Source of the DNA: Listeria fleischmannii subsp. fleischmannii LU2006-1
Lineage (GTDB): Bacteria; Bacillota; Bacilli; Lactobacillales; Listeriaceae
DNA length: 64,000 nt
NCBI RefSeq assembly: GCF_000344175.1
Contig: NZ_ALWW01000005.1
Location: 1-64,000 of the forward strand
Reading direction: 5' to 3'
The notes beneath the pieces were generated by a model, which had not been told where the DNA came from, searched no databases, and worked only from the letters and a program-made list of their open reading frames with translations. The translations under genes and the position numbers were made by a program. Positions 20,251 to 29,740 of this stretch are shown in pieces (positions within the stretch are counted from its first letter, which is position 1; each line of letters starts with the position of its first letter).

Positions 20251-21234
20251 TTAAAAACCCGTTTGTTTTCTTCTTTTTTCAAACGGCACTTTCCAAACTA
20301 AATCCCCAAGCCGAACAAAGCCTCTTAAATAAAGATGAATCGCTAGTGCCTTAAGTTTTGCAGTTGCTCCGCTCCCAGACCTATACCCATTTTTCCACCA
20401 TTTGGGAAATTCCGTGTTCATCGTTTTTCGCACAATTTGAAGCGCTTCTTTACGCTCCTTAATTCCTTCTAAATAAATAATTTTCCGAAGAACAGTCCGG
20501 TAAACAAGATGTTCCATGTAAAGTGTTTCCACTTCTTTTTTATGTGGCTCATAGACTTGTAATTTTTCTAACTCCACTTTTACATTTTCTAACATCGGAA
20601 TGACATCCAAAAATTTCGTATCCTTTTGTAAATTGGATTGTGAATCTGCGCGGTCCGTTACATAGTAATAAAGCGCATCTTCAATTTTAACAGGATTCAT
20701 AGCGCGCAGTACCACTACAGGAACTATACCGAGGTCCTCATACCAGAAACCTGTTTTAAAACGTAGATTTTTCCATAATGAAGCGGTGTAAAACTTATTC
20801 CACGGAACACTCCCGGCATCTGTTAAAAGATACCCACTGTTACGCGGTATGTACTGCATATCTCCATCTTGATTTATATTATTAGATGTGAAAATCACTA
20901 AATCTGCCTTCGTTTTATCTACTGTTTCAAGACACTTTTCTACTAGATTGGTTGCGATATAATCATCACTGTCGACCATAATAAGATAGTCGCCTGTCAT
21001 TTCGTCTAAACCGGTATTTCGTGCGGCGGCCTGACCACCGTTTTCTTGGGTGATAATACGTATTCGAGAATCATGCCATGTTTTTAAGAGCTCAGAAGAA
21101 CCATCTGTCGAACCGTCATCAACAAGGATAATTTCTAAATGTGTATACGTTTGTTGTAAAATACTTTCTACACAACGTTCTACATAATTTTTTACATTGT
21201 AAACAGGAACAATAACACTGACTAAAGGTTGCAT
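20251..21234 (-). CDS. GT2-family glycosyltransferase
   Basis: A 327-residue GT-A glycosyltransferase. VSVIVPVYNVKNYVERCVES begins at residue 5, LVDDGSTDGSSE follows, then GGQAAARNTGLDE and the DxD-type MVDSDDY at about residue 90; the PWNKFY and YEDLGIVP motifs are those of teichoic acid/capsule type GT2 enzymes. First gene of a two-gene operon with its paralogue. Substrate unknown. Confidence 0.87.
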   Translation of the reverse strand: MQPLVSVIVPVYNVKNYVERCVESILQQTYTHLEIILVDDGSTDGSSELLKTWHDSRIRIITQENGGQAAARNTGLDEMTGDYLIMVDSDDYIATNLVEKCLETVDKTKADLVIFTSNNINQDGDMQYIPRNSGYLLTDAGSVPWNKFYTASLWKNLRFKTGFWYEDLGIVPVVVLRAMNPVKIEDALYYYVTDRADSQSNLQKDTKFLDVIPMLENVKVELEKLQVYEPHKKEVETLYMEHLVYRTVLRKIIYLEGIKERKEALQIVRKTMNTEFPKWWKNGYRSGSGATAKLKALAIHLYLRGFVRLGDLVWKVPFEKRRKQTGF

Positions 21235-21316
21235 AAAACGTCTCCTCTTAGAATAAATTCACCCTTTAAGAATACCTTTTCCAAATGATTTTGTCTAATT
21301 CTATTTTAGTGATTCG

Positions 21317-21933
21317 TTAAACAGTAATTTTAAATCGCAAAACGGTTTTCATTTTTTCTGGTGCGGTTTTCCGTGGATCTGATAAATAGATTTCTTTATG
21401 GTCTTTTGATTGGCGTGACCAATCATTCTCTACACAATACGCTTCCATTTTTTCAAAAGAAGCTGGTTCTGTATCAAAAGGACCAACATGGAGCATTTGG
21501 ACGCTTAGTCCTTCCTGAATGGTTTCAAATTGCAGGTCTTCTAGTAAATGATGCGGAATTTTTTCAGCAAAGCGCGGTTTTAATTCTTCAAAAAGGGTTG
21601 GCGTCACAAAATGAGGTTGGCGGATCATAATTCGGTATTCAAATAAGCTTTTATCAAGTGGCTCGTCATCGCGCTGACTTGTTGTCCATTCTCCTTCTAG
21701 TGGATACACGGTATATTCAAAGTAACCATCTGGAACAACGCCTTTTTTAGGTAGCATCCGTATGGTGTAGGAAGCGGCGTAAAGGCTTCTACTCGCTCTT
21801 TAAAGGCACTTTCGTTTGGGTCGCCATGTCCTTTTATTGTGATATAATTCATTGCTTTCACATCTATTTTCATAGGTTTATTTTTGGGAAGATAAAGTTC
21901 TTTTTCACTTTTTCGCCATTCATATTTTGTCAT
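21317..21933 (-). CDS. GyrI-like small-molecule-binding protein (frameshifted)
   Basis: Cytoplasmic protein of about 205 residues with the GyrI/SOUL-like effector-binding fold. The N-terminal piece contains YITIKGHGDPNESAFKERVE, the C-terminal piece PDGYFEYTVYPLEGEW and LHVGPFDTEPASFEKMEAY, both family hallmarks. The frame breaks at about 21770-21773, where one more T would give FTPLSYTIRMLPKKG. The ATG at 21933 is used because GGAAGG lies 12 bases upstream. Stand-alone members bind drugs or lipophilic cations; the ligand is unknown here. Confidence 0.8.
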
Positions 21934-22042
21934 TAGTTCATCATCCTTCCGTGTCAAAAAAATTTAGATGGAAGCGATTCCGCTCCTACTCCCATCTTAT
22001 CTTAAATATGATTTTCTGTCGACTAAAGTTTCCATATAAAAA

Positions 22043-22263
22043 GCGCGAAGCATGTAGCTTCGCGCCAACTTGTAGAAAAACTCAAAGTTTAAGCAAAACA
22101 AAACGATTCTCACCACAATCAGACTGCTGACAAATGGTGAGATTCTAGGCAGTGCCGAGTACCGGAGCGGAGCGTACTCGAGTACGTGAGCACCGGAACG
22201 GAGGGCACTAACAACGAAGATTGCCGTTTGTCAGCAGTTTGACGCGAAGCATGTAGCTTCGCG
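22043..22263. repeat. Structured repeat-like intergenic element
   Basis: The 314-base gap 21958-22271 holds a nested symmetrical element. Two copies of a palindromic 21-mer core (CGCGAAGCATGTAGCTTCGCG, 22044-22064 and 22243-22263) flank it. Inside, ACTGCTGACAAA (22123-22134) is repeated inverted as TTTGTCAGCAGT (22228-22239), and the centre is GC-rich with GTACTCGAGTAC. GC content is well above the surroundings. No open frame. It looks like a dispersed extragenic repeat or small miniature element; copy number cannot be seen from one window. Confidence 0.6.
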
Positions 22264-22271
22264 CTTTAGTA

Positions 22272-24511
22272 CTAAATAAACTTCGCTGTAATCGATTCAG
22301 GTACTTTTGTTAAATCGCTTGGTTTTCCTGCAAAAAGGATTTGGCCGCCTTTACTTCCGCCTTCTGGGCCAACATCGATAATCCAGTCCGCTTGTCTAAT
22401 AATGTCTAGATTATGTTCGATAACAATGACTGTATTTCCTGCATCCACTAAACGATTCATAATTTCAATGATGTGTTTTGTATCAGACATATGAAGTCCT
22501 GTTGTAGGTTCATCCATAATATAAATACTACCCTTTTTATGCAGTTCAGTAGCAAGTTTTAACCGCTGACACTCCCCGCCTGAAAGGTACTTAATGCTTG
22601 GCCAAGTGTTAAATATCCAATACCAACATCTTCCATTGCTTGAAGTTGTTTCGTTATTTTCTTTAATTCAAAAAAGGATAGGGCATCTGAAACGGTCATT
22701 TCAAGCACATCACTAATGGTTTGACCATTTAGTTGATATTTTAACACCTCTTCTTTAAAACGTTTTCCAGAACAAGCTTCACACGGCGTTCGGATGGCAT
22801 CCATGAAAGCCATGTCCATCGCAATATAACCAAGTCCTTTACATTCTGGACAGGCCCCTTTTGAATTGTAGCTGAAAAGAGATGGGCTGACATCATTTTC
22901 TGTTCCAAAAAGTTTTCGGATGCTATCCATAATGCCTGAATAGGTGGCCGGGTTGGAACGAGAATTTGCATGAGCAGCGGACTGGTCAATCACTATCGCT
23001 TCTTCGTACTGTTTTCTAAAGATTCCATTGATAATGGTACTCTTTCCTGAACCTGCCACACCTGTAATCACACTTAAAACGCCCGTCGGCACTTCTAAGT
23101 TTAAATTTAGGACATTGTGTAAGCTGGTTTTTTTCACGGGTAAAAAGCTTTGAGGTTTTCTGACGTTTTCTTTTATCGCTTCATGATGACCCATAAATTT
23201 CCCGGTTAAGGTATCGCTTTTTAAAAGCGCGTCGTAAGTACCTTGGAATGTAACCGTACCACCATTTTTTCCTGCATGTGGTCCTATATCGATAATGTGA
23301 TCCGCAATTCGAATGACATCCGGGTCGTGTTCCACAACAAGAACGGTATTGCCTTTATCGCGTAACTTTTCTAATAACTCATTTAAACGATGCACATCAC
23401 GTGGATGGAGCCCTATACTTGGTTCGTCAAAAATATAAATCATATCCGTTAAACTGCTGTTTAAATGACGAACCATTTTGACTCGCTGTGATTCCCCGCC
23501 TGAAAGCGTGCTCGTCTCACGGTCTAATGTCACATAGTCTAAACCAATATCAATTAAATGAGTGACCCGCTCCATAATGCTTGCTTTTGTAGCTTCTGCA
23601 TAAGGATTGTTGACTTTTTCAATATTTTTCACGATGTCATCCAGTTGCATAGACATATAATCTGCAATATTGAAGCCATCAATGCGGCAAGCGAGCACTT
23701 CTTTTGAAAGTCTTGCCCCGTTACATTCATCACAAGGCACTTCAGTTGTATATTGATCCACTTGTTTTTTAGTTCGTTCTCCCATTTCACCATCTTTTTT
23801 TAAATAGAGACGATCGAATTTTTGAATTAGGCCTTCGTAGGTCGAATTAATTGGACCGCCAGCCGTTTCAAGTACAAATTTTTCGGTTTTTCCGTTCAAT
23901 AACTTTTCCATTTCTTCAGAAGAATAATCTTTTAGTTTTTTATCCAAGTCAAAATAACCGGATAAAGCGTATATATTCCAATACCAAGAACCGACTGAGA
24001 AATTGGGAAATTGTATGGCTCCCTCATTTAGTGATTTGGAATAATCTAGAAATTTTTCCATATCGAGTGTAATTTTTCGCCCGACTCCTTGGCAAGCTTT
24101 GCACATCCCGCTCGGATCATTAAAAGAAAACATGCTAGCTGGACCTACTTCTGGCTTCCCAATTCTTGAAAAAAGCACACGAAATAGCGGATTAATATCT
24201 GTAATCGTTCCAAGAGTTGAGCGAGAATTACCACCAATCCGTTTCTGATCAATAATAATAGAGGCGCCGAGACCACTTATACCATCAGTATCTGGCTCTC
24301 GGTATTTCGGCAAGAAACCACGAACAAACGCGCTGTGCGTTTCATTCAGTTGGCGCTGCGATTCCGTGGCAACGGTTCCAAAAACAATAGATGATTTCCC
24401 GGAACCAGATACACCCGTGAAGATTGTAATTTTCCGTTTTGGAATACGAACGGAAATATTTTTCAAGTTGTTTTCTCTGGCACCTTTAATTTCGATATAT
24501 TCTTGTGTCAT
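22272..24511 (-). CDS. UvrA-paralogue ABC ATPase (UvrA2-like, frameshifted)
   Basis: Tandem-ATPase protein of about 746 residues, shorter than true UvrA (about 950). First half: Walker A GVSGSGKSSIVFG near residue 33, zinc motifs CKACQGVG and CDECNGARL, signature LSGGESQRVK, Walker B DEPSIGLHP. Second half: Walker A GVAGSGKSTIING, zinc motifs CPECKGLG and CEACSGKR. The frame breaks at about 22580-22583, inside the second signature; one more base gives LSGGECQRLKLATELHKKG and continues to DEPTTGLH and the H-loop VIVIEHN, stopping at 22272. UvrA2-type proteins are linked to drug or antibiotic tolerance and are not the housekeeping repair gene. Confidence 0.88.
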
Positions 24512-24633
24512 GTCATTCCCCCTACCATTATTTCCTGAATGAAGCCATCAGGACTAATCATTTTACCTAAAAGTCCCCCCTCTGTCAATCCAAAATATGT
24601 TAAAATAGAAAAAAAGTAAATAGGAGGGAAAAC

Positions 24634-25671
24634 ATGCTCAATTTACAAAAGCCACCTCGGTTAAAAAAAGGAGATACCGTTTGTACAATTAGTTTGTCTT
24701 GGGGTGGTGCCGGAGACAAAGAACTCATACACCGCTACAAAGCAGGCATTGCGCGCCTAAAAGAACACTACCAGCTTCACGTTGTGGAAATGCCACATAC
24801 ACTTTCTGGCTCTGATTACTTATATCATCATCCTGAAAAACGGGCAGAAGATTTAATGACGGCCTTTAAAGACCCTAAAATAAAAGCCATCTTTAGTTGT
24901 ATAGGCGGAAACGATAGTATTCGAATGCTACCTTTTATTGACTTTTCTGTTATTAAAGCGAATCCTAAAATTTTTGTTGGCTACTCAGATTCGACCATCA
25001 CACATTTAATGTGCGTTAAAGCAGGCATTTCTAGTTTTTATGGGCCGGCAATTTTGAGTGATTTTGCAGAAAATGTGGCCTTTCCTACGTTTACTAAAAT
25101 TAATTTTGGCGAACTCACTTTTTCCCCAAGTCCGCGTTTTCGCTTTGAAACGGCTGACGAAATAACAGGTGAGTATTTGCCATGGGTTTCGGAAAATGAG
25201 AAAACTGCGCGCAAATTTGTGCCAAATGATGGATACGATGTTGTGCAAGGTCAAGGTGTTGTATCGGGCCCACTCATTGGTGGTTGTATGGAAGTGCTTG
25301 AAATGGCCAAAGGAACGACTTTATTCCCTGCATTATCGCAATTTGACGGGGCTATTTTGTTTTTAGAAACATCTGAAGTGAAGGCTAATCCTTGGTGGTT
25401 TGAGGACCAACTTCGAAACTACGGAATGATGGGTGTTTTAGAACGAATAAACGGGATTGTTTTTGGTAAGCCAAAGGAAGGGGTGCACCAGGCGGCATAT
25501 CGCGAACTCACTTTAAAAGTGTTAGCCGAGTTCTCACTACAACATTTATCTGTATTTTTTAATGCCAGTTTTGGTCATAATGAACCTAAACTAACCCTCC
25601 CTTACGGACGTATCGCCGAATTAAATCCTCAAAACAAAACTTTCACATTACTTGAACCAGCTGTTTTATAA
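24634..25671 (+). CDS. S66-family peptidase (LD-carboxypeptidase/MccF type)
   Basis: Serine peptidase of 345 residues. Conserved segments: IFSCIGGNDSIRMLP, FVGYSDSTITHL containing the nucleophilic serine, SFYGPAILSDFAE, and VVSGPLIGGCMEV; the C-terminal part holds FLETSE and FNASFGHNEPK with the catalytic Glu and His. The family covers peptidoglycan L,D-carboxypeptidases and MccF, which cleaves peptidyl-adenylate antibiotics; the GYSD form and length fit MccF better. AGGAGGG precedes the ATG at 24634. Divergent from the UvrA paralogue. Confidence 0.87.
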   Translation: MLNLQKPPRLKKGDTVCTISLSWGGAGDKELIHRYKAGIARLKEHYQLHVVEMPHTLSGSDYLYHHPEKRAEDLMTAFKDPKIKAIFSCIGGNDSIRMLPFIDFSVIKANPKIFVGYSDSTITHLMCVKAGISSFYGPAILSDFAENVAFPTFTKINFGELTFSPSPRFRFETADEITGEYLPWVSENEKTARKFVPNDGYDVVQGQGVVSGPLIGGCMEVLEMAKGTTLFPALSQFDGAILFLETSEVKANPWWFEDQLRNYGMMGVLERINGIVFGKPKEGVHQAAYRELTLKVLAEFSLQHLSVFFNASFGHNEPKLTLPYGRIAELNPQNKTFTLLEPAVL

Positions 25672-25677
25672 TGGCTG

Positions 25678-26145
25678 TTAGCTCGTTGTTCGGATAGTTT
25701 TTATTTGATTCATGATTGGTTTTAAAATGACCAAAAAAAGAATATTGCCAATGGTAATCCCACAAGCAAGCGCAACGGAAGAACTAATAACATCGAAAAA
25801 TGTAGCGGCAGCGGATGCTGTTTCTCCCATAAAAAGCTCTTTAAAAACTTCATAAAAGGTAATGCCGGGTACAACTGGCACGAGCCCCGGAATAAAGTAG
25901 ACGGTTGAGGGGAATTTGCGAATATAGCTGTAGGCGAAGCTAAGCGTACTCAAAATTAACGAACAAAAAAAGCTTGTGATAAAAACGCCGTATCCGTTTG
26001 CGCTTAAGAAATAATAGCCTAGCCAACCCGCTCCGCCAACAATCCCCCCGGCGATAATGGTTTTATTCGGAATACGGCATAAAAATCCGAACGAACAAGA
26101 GGCTATAAAACTAAAAATAAAGTGATAAAGAATCGTAAAAATCAT
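25678..26145 (-). CDS. Threonine/serine exporter, small subunit (ThrE C-half, DUF3815)
   Basis: A 155-residue membrane protein with about five helices, corresponding to the C-terminal half of ThrE (YjjB-like). The motif FIPGLVPVVPGITFYEVF and the glycine-rich last helices are typical. The ATG at 26145 has AAAAGGAGG 8 bases upstream; an open frame extends further upstream but lacks a site. It follows the large subunit by 14 bases. Together they should export threonine or serine, as split ThrE proteins. Confidence 0.85.
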   Translation of the reverse strand: MIFTILYHFIFSFIASCSFGFLCRIPNKTIIAGGIVGGAGWLGYYFLSANGYGVFITSFFCSLILSTLSFAYSYIRKFPSTVYFIPGLVPVVPGITFYEVFKELFMGETASAAATFFDVISSSVALACGITIGNILFLVILKPIMNQIKTIRTTS

Positions 26146-26159
26146 GTTTATGCCTCCTT

Positions 26160-26918
26160 TTAATTCACCATTAAAATAACGAGTGCTACCCCACAACCTA
26201 ATGCGGCTGCGATAAATAAACTTTCAAACAAACGAATAATACCTGAAATATAATGTCGCGCCATTAAATCGCGTATCGCGTTTGTGATGCCAATACCCGG
26301 CACAAGTGGAATGACGGTGCCTATCATCGTTAAATTGATATTGGTCCCAATAAAAAGATGAATAAAATAGCCGACTACCCCCCCAATAAATGTCGATAAA
26401 AATTCAAAAATAAAAGGATAATCCGCAAGATTTGATAATTTTTGAAAAATAAAATAAGCTACCATGCCTGAAACCATACTACTTGGCAAATCGGTCCAAT
26501 TTCCACCAAATATAAGGACAATCGAACCACTTAATAATCCTGTGAAAAAAAGCTGTTTATAAAGCGCATCTTTTGACGTATCAAGATCCAACTGCTTTAG
26601 CTTGTGATACATATCTAAAAGCGAAATCTGATTGCTCGTATAGTCACGCGAAATTTGGTTGACAGACACCACTTTCTCTAAATTATAACCGCGCGTATCA
26701 ATTCGTAAAAAACTACTTTCATGTAGATTGGTTTTCACAAAAACGCCGGATAGCGTGACATATGTATAATAGCTTTTTGCCGCGTCGTCCCCTAGGCTCT
26801 TACGAATAATTCGCTCCATTGTATCTTCGACGCGTGACGTTTCAGCGCCACTTTCAAGTAGGATTTTCCCAGTTAAAAGCGTTGTCTGAATAATAAATTC
26901 ATTTTCACTAACTCCCAT
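26160..26918 (-). CDS. Threonine/serine exporter, large subunit (ThrE N-half, DUF1212)
   Basis: A 252-residue protein corresponding to the N-terminal half of ThrE (YjjP-like). A soluble helical region (about 1-120, with LLESGAETSRVEDTMERI) is followed by five membrane helices and the conserved VIPLVPGIGITNAIRDLMARHY segment. The ATG at 26918 is preferred because AAAGGTGGGG lies just upstream; the frame extends 17 codons further. Pairs with the small subunit downstream. It lies next to the retron but shows no link to it. Confidence 0.87.
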   Translation of the reverse strand: MGVSENEFIIQTTLLTGKILLESGAETSRVEDTMERIIRKSLGDDAAKSYYTYVTLSGVFVKTNLHESSFLRIDTRGYNLEKVVSVNQISRDYTSNQISLLDMYHKLKQLDLDTSKDALYKQLFFTGLLSGSIVLIFGGNWTDLPSSMVSGMVAYFIFQKLSNLADYPFIFEFLSTFIGGVVGYFIHLFIGTNINLTMIGTVIPLVPGIGITNAIRDLMARHYISGIIRLFESLFIAAALGCGVALVILMVN

Positions 26919-27004
26919 TTTTACCCCACCTTTGTTAATCCCTCTTTCATTATATTTCTTGCCCTTCATTTCGTCAAAATTGGGAGAAACACTGCTATTT
27001 TCCT

Positions 27005-27032
27005 TTTAAAAAGCTCATGACACTATTGTCAT
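27005..27032 (-). terminator. Terminator after the retron reverse transcriptase
   Basis: Hairpin GCTTATGACA-ATAG-TGTCATGAGC followed by TTTTT on the minus strand. It overlaps the stop codon of the reverse transcriptase. Confidence 0.75.
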
Positions 27033-28014
27033 AAGCCCTTGATTTTTTCACGCCAATTTAGAAATTCCTTATCATTTGGATTCGCACATAAAATATGGTT
27101 GATTTTTCCTAATAATACGAGCTGATAACGTTTAACTGCCTCTTTTGAAATTTCGACTTCATTTAATTGCTGTATAAAAGCTAGGTGATTACGTAAACCA
27201 AATCGGCTCACATAATAAGCTTCTTGTCTCACCTTTTTGCGATAAGCTTTTGACACTTGTACTTTTTCATTCACGATTAGTCCAGTAACTTTTTGTTGCA
27301 TTTTTCTCGTAAGCACTTTTGTTTTCGCATGATTCACACTAAAATTCATGTCATTTAAAAACATTTTTGCCTTACGATACATATAAGCTGTATCAAAATC
27401 CCCAGAAAATGTCATATCATCGGAATAACGCGAATAATTTATTCCCATCTCACTTGCCAATTTCCCCATATAGTCATCAAACGGCTTCATCACAATATTT
27501 GAAATTGCTGCAGAAGTCGGAGCACCTTGCGGAAGTGCGTCATGATAACAACATAAACTAGTAAGCAGCCCACTTATTCGCTTAGGAAAAATAGCTTTTG
27601 GAAATGCATAATTCATCACATCTGGGAATAAAATACTTCCAAAAAAAGTCTTCAATATCTAATTTTAATATGTATTTTTGTCTCGCATGTTTGGCCGCGT
27701 TAAAAAAAAATGCTTCCCTCATTTTTATAGGCCGTCGCAAATGGAGAAACTTGCCGTTCATTTAAAAGCGAAACCAAAATGCGTCTTTGCACGCCTTTTA
27801 ATAATGGGCTTGGCGCATAAATGTTGCGCATTTGGCCATTTCTTTTTTGAACCGTAAATGTCTTATAATGATTTTCTAAATGGTTTGAGATGGCGTATAA
27901 AGTAGCTAATTGCTTTTCTTTTGGCCATGCCGAGGGACCGAGTAGTCGAAGGGAGTATAAAAATTCACTCAGTTGTGCATCTGTCGCATAGCCAAATACT
28001 TCTTGATGATTCAA
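27029..28014 (-). CDS. Retron-type reverse transcriptase (two homopolymer frameshifts)
   Basis: Reverse transcriptase of about 327 residues when two single-base insertions are removed: a run of nine A at 27702-27710 and a run of seven near 27642-27648 (plus strand). The joined protein shows the retron hallmark NAxxH (NAAKHA), motif A KYILKLDIEDFF, the retron-type PQGAPTSAAISN, the catalytic YSDD (YSRYSDDMTFSG), NHAKTKV and the VTG motif (QKVTGLIVN). It has no fused effector domain. TTG at 28014 has AGGAG 6 bases upstream. The msr-msd RNA lies directly upstream on the same strand. Since many housekeeping genes in the window carry similar errors, the gene is probably intact in the cell. Confidence 0.93.
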
Positions 28015-28045
28015 TGCCTTCTCCTCTTTTCAAATAAGAATTTAA

Positions 28046-28220
28046 AGAGGCAAAACGAAAAACCGATCCATCAAATGCAGAGGTGTACTTGCCACTTGGC
28101 GAGGCACATGAAATGTGCTGTAGTACACCTTCGCATTTGGTGGCTAATCTATACATTTCTAAATCCAGATGACGACTCGCCATCCTCGCCTATTCGGTTA
28201 ATAGACATCCTTTTGCCTCT
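28046..28220 (-). ncRNA. Retron msr-msd RNA
   Basis: The stretch shows a full retron template architecture on the minus strand. The a1 repeat AGAGGCAAAA (28211-28220) pairs perfectly with a2 TTTTGCCTCT (28046-28055). After a1 come msr-like hairpins CTATT-AACCG-AATAG (28190-28204) and GATG...CATC (28168-28184). The msd is a 22-base stem with one mismatch (28122-28143 with 28068-28089) capped by GCACAT-TTC-ATGTGC. The RNA ends about 30 bases before the reverse transcriptase start. I cannot place the branching G with certainty. The a1/a2 plus the long msd stem explain this otherwise gene-free interval. Confidence 0.88.
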
Positions 28221-28228
28221 CAAAAGAA

Positions 28229-28237
28229 ATTATAACA
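28229..28237 (-). promoter_or_regulatory. Extended -10 promoter of the retron
   Basis: TGTTATAAT on the minus strand, an extended -10 element, ends 8 bases before the a1 repeat of the msr-msd RNA. No clear -35 is visible, which fits an extended -10 promoter. Confidence 0.6.
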
Positions 28238-28307
28238 TACCTCTGTAGGTTAAGCTGTGCAAAATCTGATACGATAAGAAAGAAAAAAACTTTTTTTTAA
28301 AAAAAAA

Positions 28308-28337
28308 GCAAACTTTTTGTTAGCGTCACGCGTCTAA
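28308..28337 (+). promoter_or_regulatory. Candidate ECF (SigV-type) autoregulatory promoter
   Basis: GCAAAC followed after 17 bases by CGTCTAA, close to the AAC / CGTC pattern of Bacillus ECF sigma promoters, 33 bases before the sigV start. Autoregulation is inferred from this match. Confidence 0.5.
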
Positions 28338-28369
28338 TTAATATATGCATATTGAGGGGGCCCCCGTTC

Positions 28370-28875
28370 ATGGAAGAAGAAATCCGCGAGCATTTTGTCG
28401 AATGCGTCACACACTATCAGTCCGACTTCTATCGTCTTGCTTATAGTTATGTTAAAAATGAAGCAGACGCGCTTGATATTATCCAGGAAGCCATTCAAAA
28501 AGGGCTTATCAACTTAAAAAAGGTACATAATCCAGAAGCTATTAAGAGTTGGTTTTACAAGATTATCATTCATACAGCCATTGATTTTCTACGTAAAAAA
28601 TAAAAAAATTAAAAATTGTTGATGGTGAAACGATGGAGCGGCTTCATCAACAGCATGAAGACCGTTACGAAAATCTTGACTTAAAAGAAGCTTTAGAACG
28701 GCTTCCCATTAAATATAAAACGGTGATTGTCTTGCGCTATTTTGAAGACTTACGGATTGATGAAATTGCTGAAATCCTAGGAAAAACAACTAGTACAACA
28801 AAAACAAGGCTTTATAAAGCTCTTCAATTATTACGAATGGATATTGGCAAGGAGGAACTATTCGATGATAAATAA
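28370..28875 (+). CDS. sigV: ECF sigma factor, SigV-like (frameshifted)
   Basis: Extracytoplasmic-function sigma factor of about 168 residues, the usual SigV length. Region 2 (about 1-75) has DFYRLAYSYVKNEADALDII and AIKSWFYKIIIHTAIDFLRKK; region 4 (about 105-165) has LERLPIKYKTVIVLRYFEDL and IAEILGKTTSTTKTRLYKAL. The frame breaks in an A-rich tract at 28595-28608; one more base joins the halves. The ATG at 28370 follows GAGGGGGC. The neighbouring rsiV and deacetylase genes identify it as SigV type, which activates lysozyme resistance in Bacillus, Enterococcus and Clostridioides. Confidence 0.85.
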
Positions 28876-29725
28876 AAAAATGGCAAAGCTACGACAAGAA
28901 TATAAAAATGTACCTATCCCAGATGAATTAACAGCTCTGGTTCAACAAGCCGTTCAAAAAAAGCCTAAGAAAAGTTACCCTTTCTTACTGTGGGGCACTT
29001 GTAGCGCAGCTGTTATTTGTCTCATCTTTACATTTACAGTGGTGACAAATTCAACTGTCGCGAATGCCATGCGTAACGTTCCAGTTTTAAATCAAGTTGT
29101 TGCTGTTTTAACCGGACAAACTTATGCGGATAAATCTAAAAATACAGAAGCCGATATTAAAACGCCTAAAGTAGAAGGACTTGCCGATTCAGAACTTGAA
29201 AAACAAATTAATGACCATTATATCAAAACAAGCGAGGAGCTTTATAAAGAATATAAATCCTATGTTTCGAAAAAAGGAGAACATTACGCTGTTTCGAGTT
29301 CTTACGATGAAATTTTAAATACAGAAAGACTTTTAGTTGTTCGCTTCAGTGTCGAAAAGACTATGGCAAGTAGCTATACAGAAAATGAATATATTACACT
29401 CGATAAAAAAGAACAAAAACTAATTGGCCTACACAATTTATTTAAAGACGGGGATTACACTACCATCATTAAAAATTATATTCTGCAAGAAATGAAGAAC
29501 GAAATGAAACATGATCCGAATAAAATTTACTGGGATGAAAGTGAAATCAGCCCCGCCATGACAGCAGAAAATCTAGAAAACCACTTTTATATTAATGAAA
29601 AAAATAAACTTGTCATTATGTTTAATGAATATGATGTCGCGCCTGGTTATATGGGACCTGTAGGATTTATTATTCCAACCAAAGTGATTGAAGATGAACT
29701 TATTAATCACGACTATATTAAATAA
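28865..29725 (+). CDS. rsiV: RsiV-like anti-sigma factor (lysozyme sensor)
   Basis: A 286-residue single-pass membrane anti-sigma factor. The cytoplasmic N-terminus (about 1-40) binds the sigma factor; a helix follows (about 41-65, FLLWGTCSAAVICLIFTF), then STVANA, a plausible signal-peptidase site as used for RsiV cleavage. The extracytoplasmic part (about 100-285) has the RsiV/DUF3298 pattern (ERLLVVRFSVEKT, YITLDKKEQKLIGLHNLFKDG). In B. subtilis RsiV binds lysozyme directly and is then cleaved, freeing SigV. The ATG at 28865 overlaps the sigV stop and has AAGGAGG upstream. Confidence 0.85.
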   Translation: MINKKMAKLRQEYKNVPIPDELTALVQQAVQKKPKKSYPFLLWGTCSAAVICLIFTFTVVTNSTVANAMRNVPVLNQVVAVLTGQTYADKSKNTEADIKTPKVEGLADSELEKQINDHYIKTSEELYKEYKSYVSKKGEHYAVSSSYDEILNTERLLVVRFSVEKTMASSYTENEYITLDKKEQKLIGLHNLFKDGDYTTIIKNYILQEMKNEMKHDPNKIYWDESEISPAMTAENLENHFYINEKNKLVIMFNEYDVAPGYMGPVGFIIPTKVIEDELINHDYIK

Positions 29726-29740
29726 AAGGAGTCGTATAAC

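Noticed and set aside
26160-26918. ThrE genes as the retron effector
   Set aside because: They are a complete, typical amino acid exporter pair with their own ribosome sites, transcribed after a terminator; nothing links them to the retron beyond position.
27029-28014. Calling the reverse transcriptase a pseudogene
   Set aside because: Both breaks are single-base homopolymer changes in a window full of the same kind of error, and all motifs are conserved after joining.
28286-28307. Long A/T run palindrome between retron and sigV as a terminator
   Set aside because: The stem would be only A-T pairs of low stability, and it lies in a promoter region.
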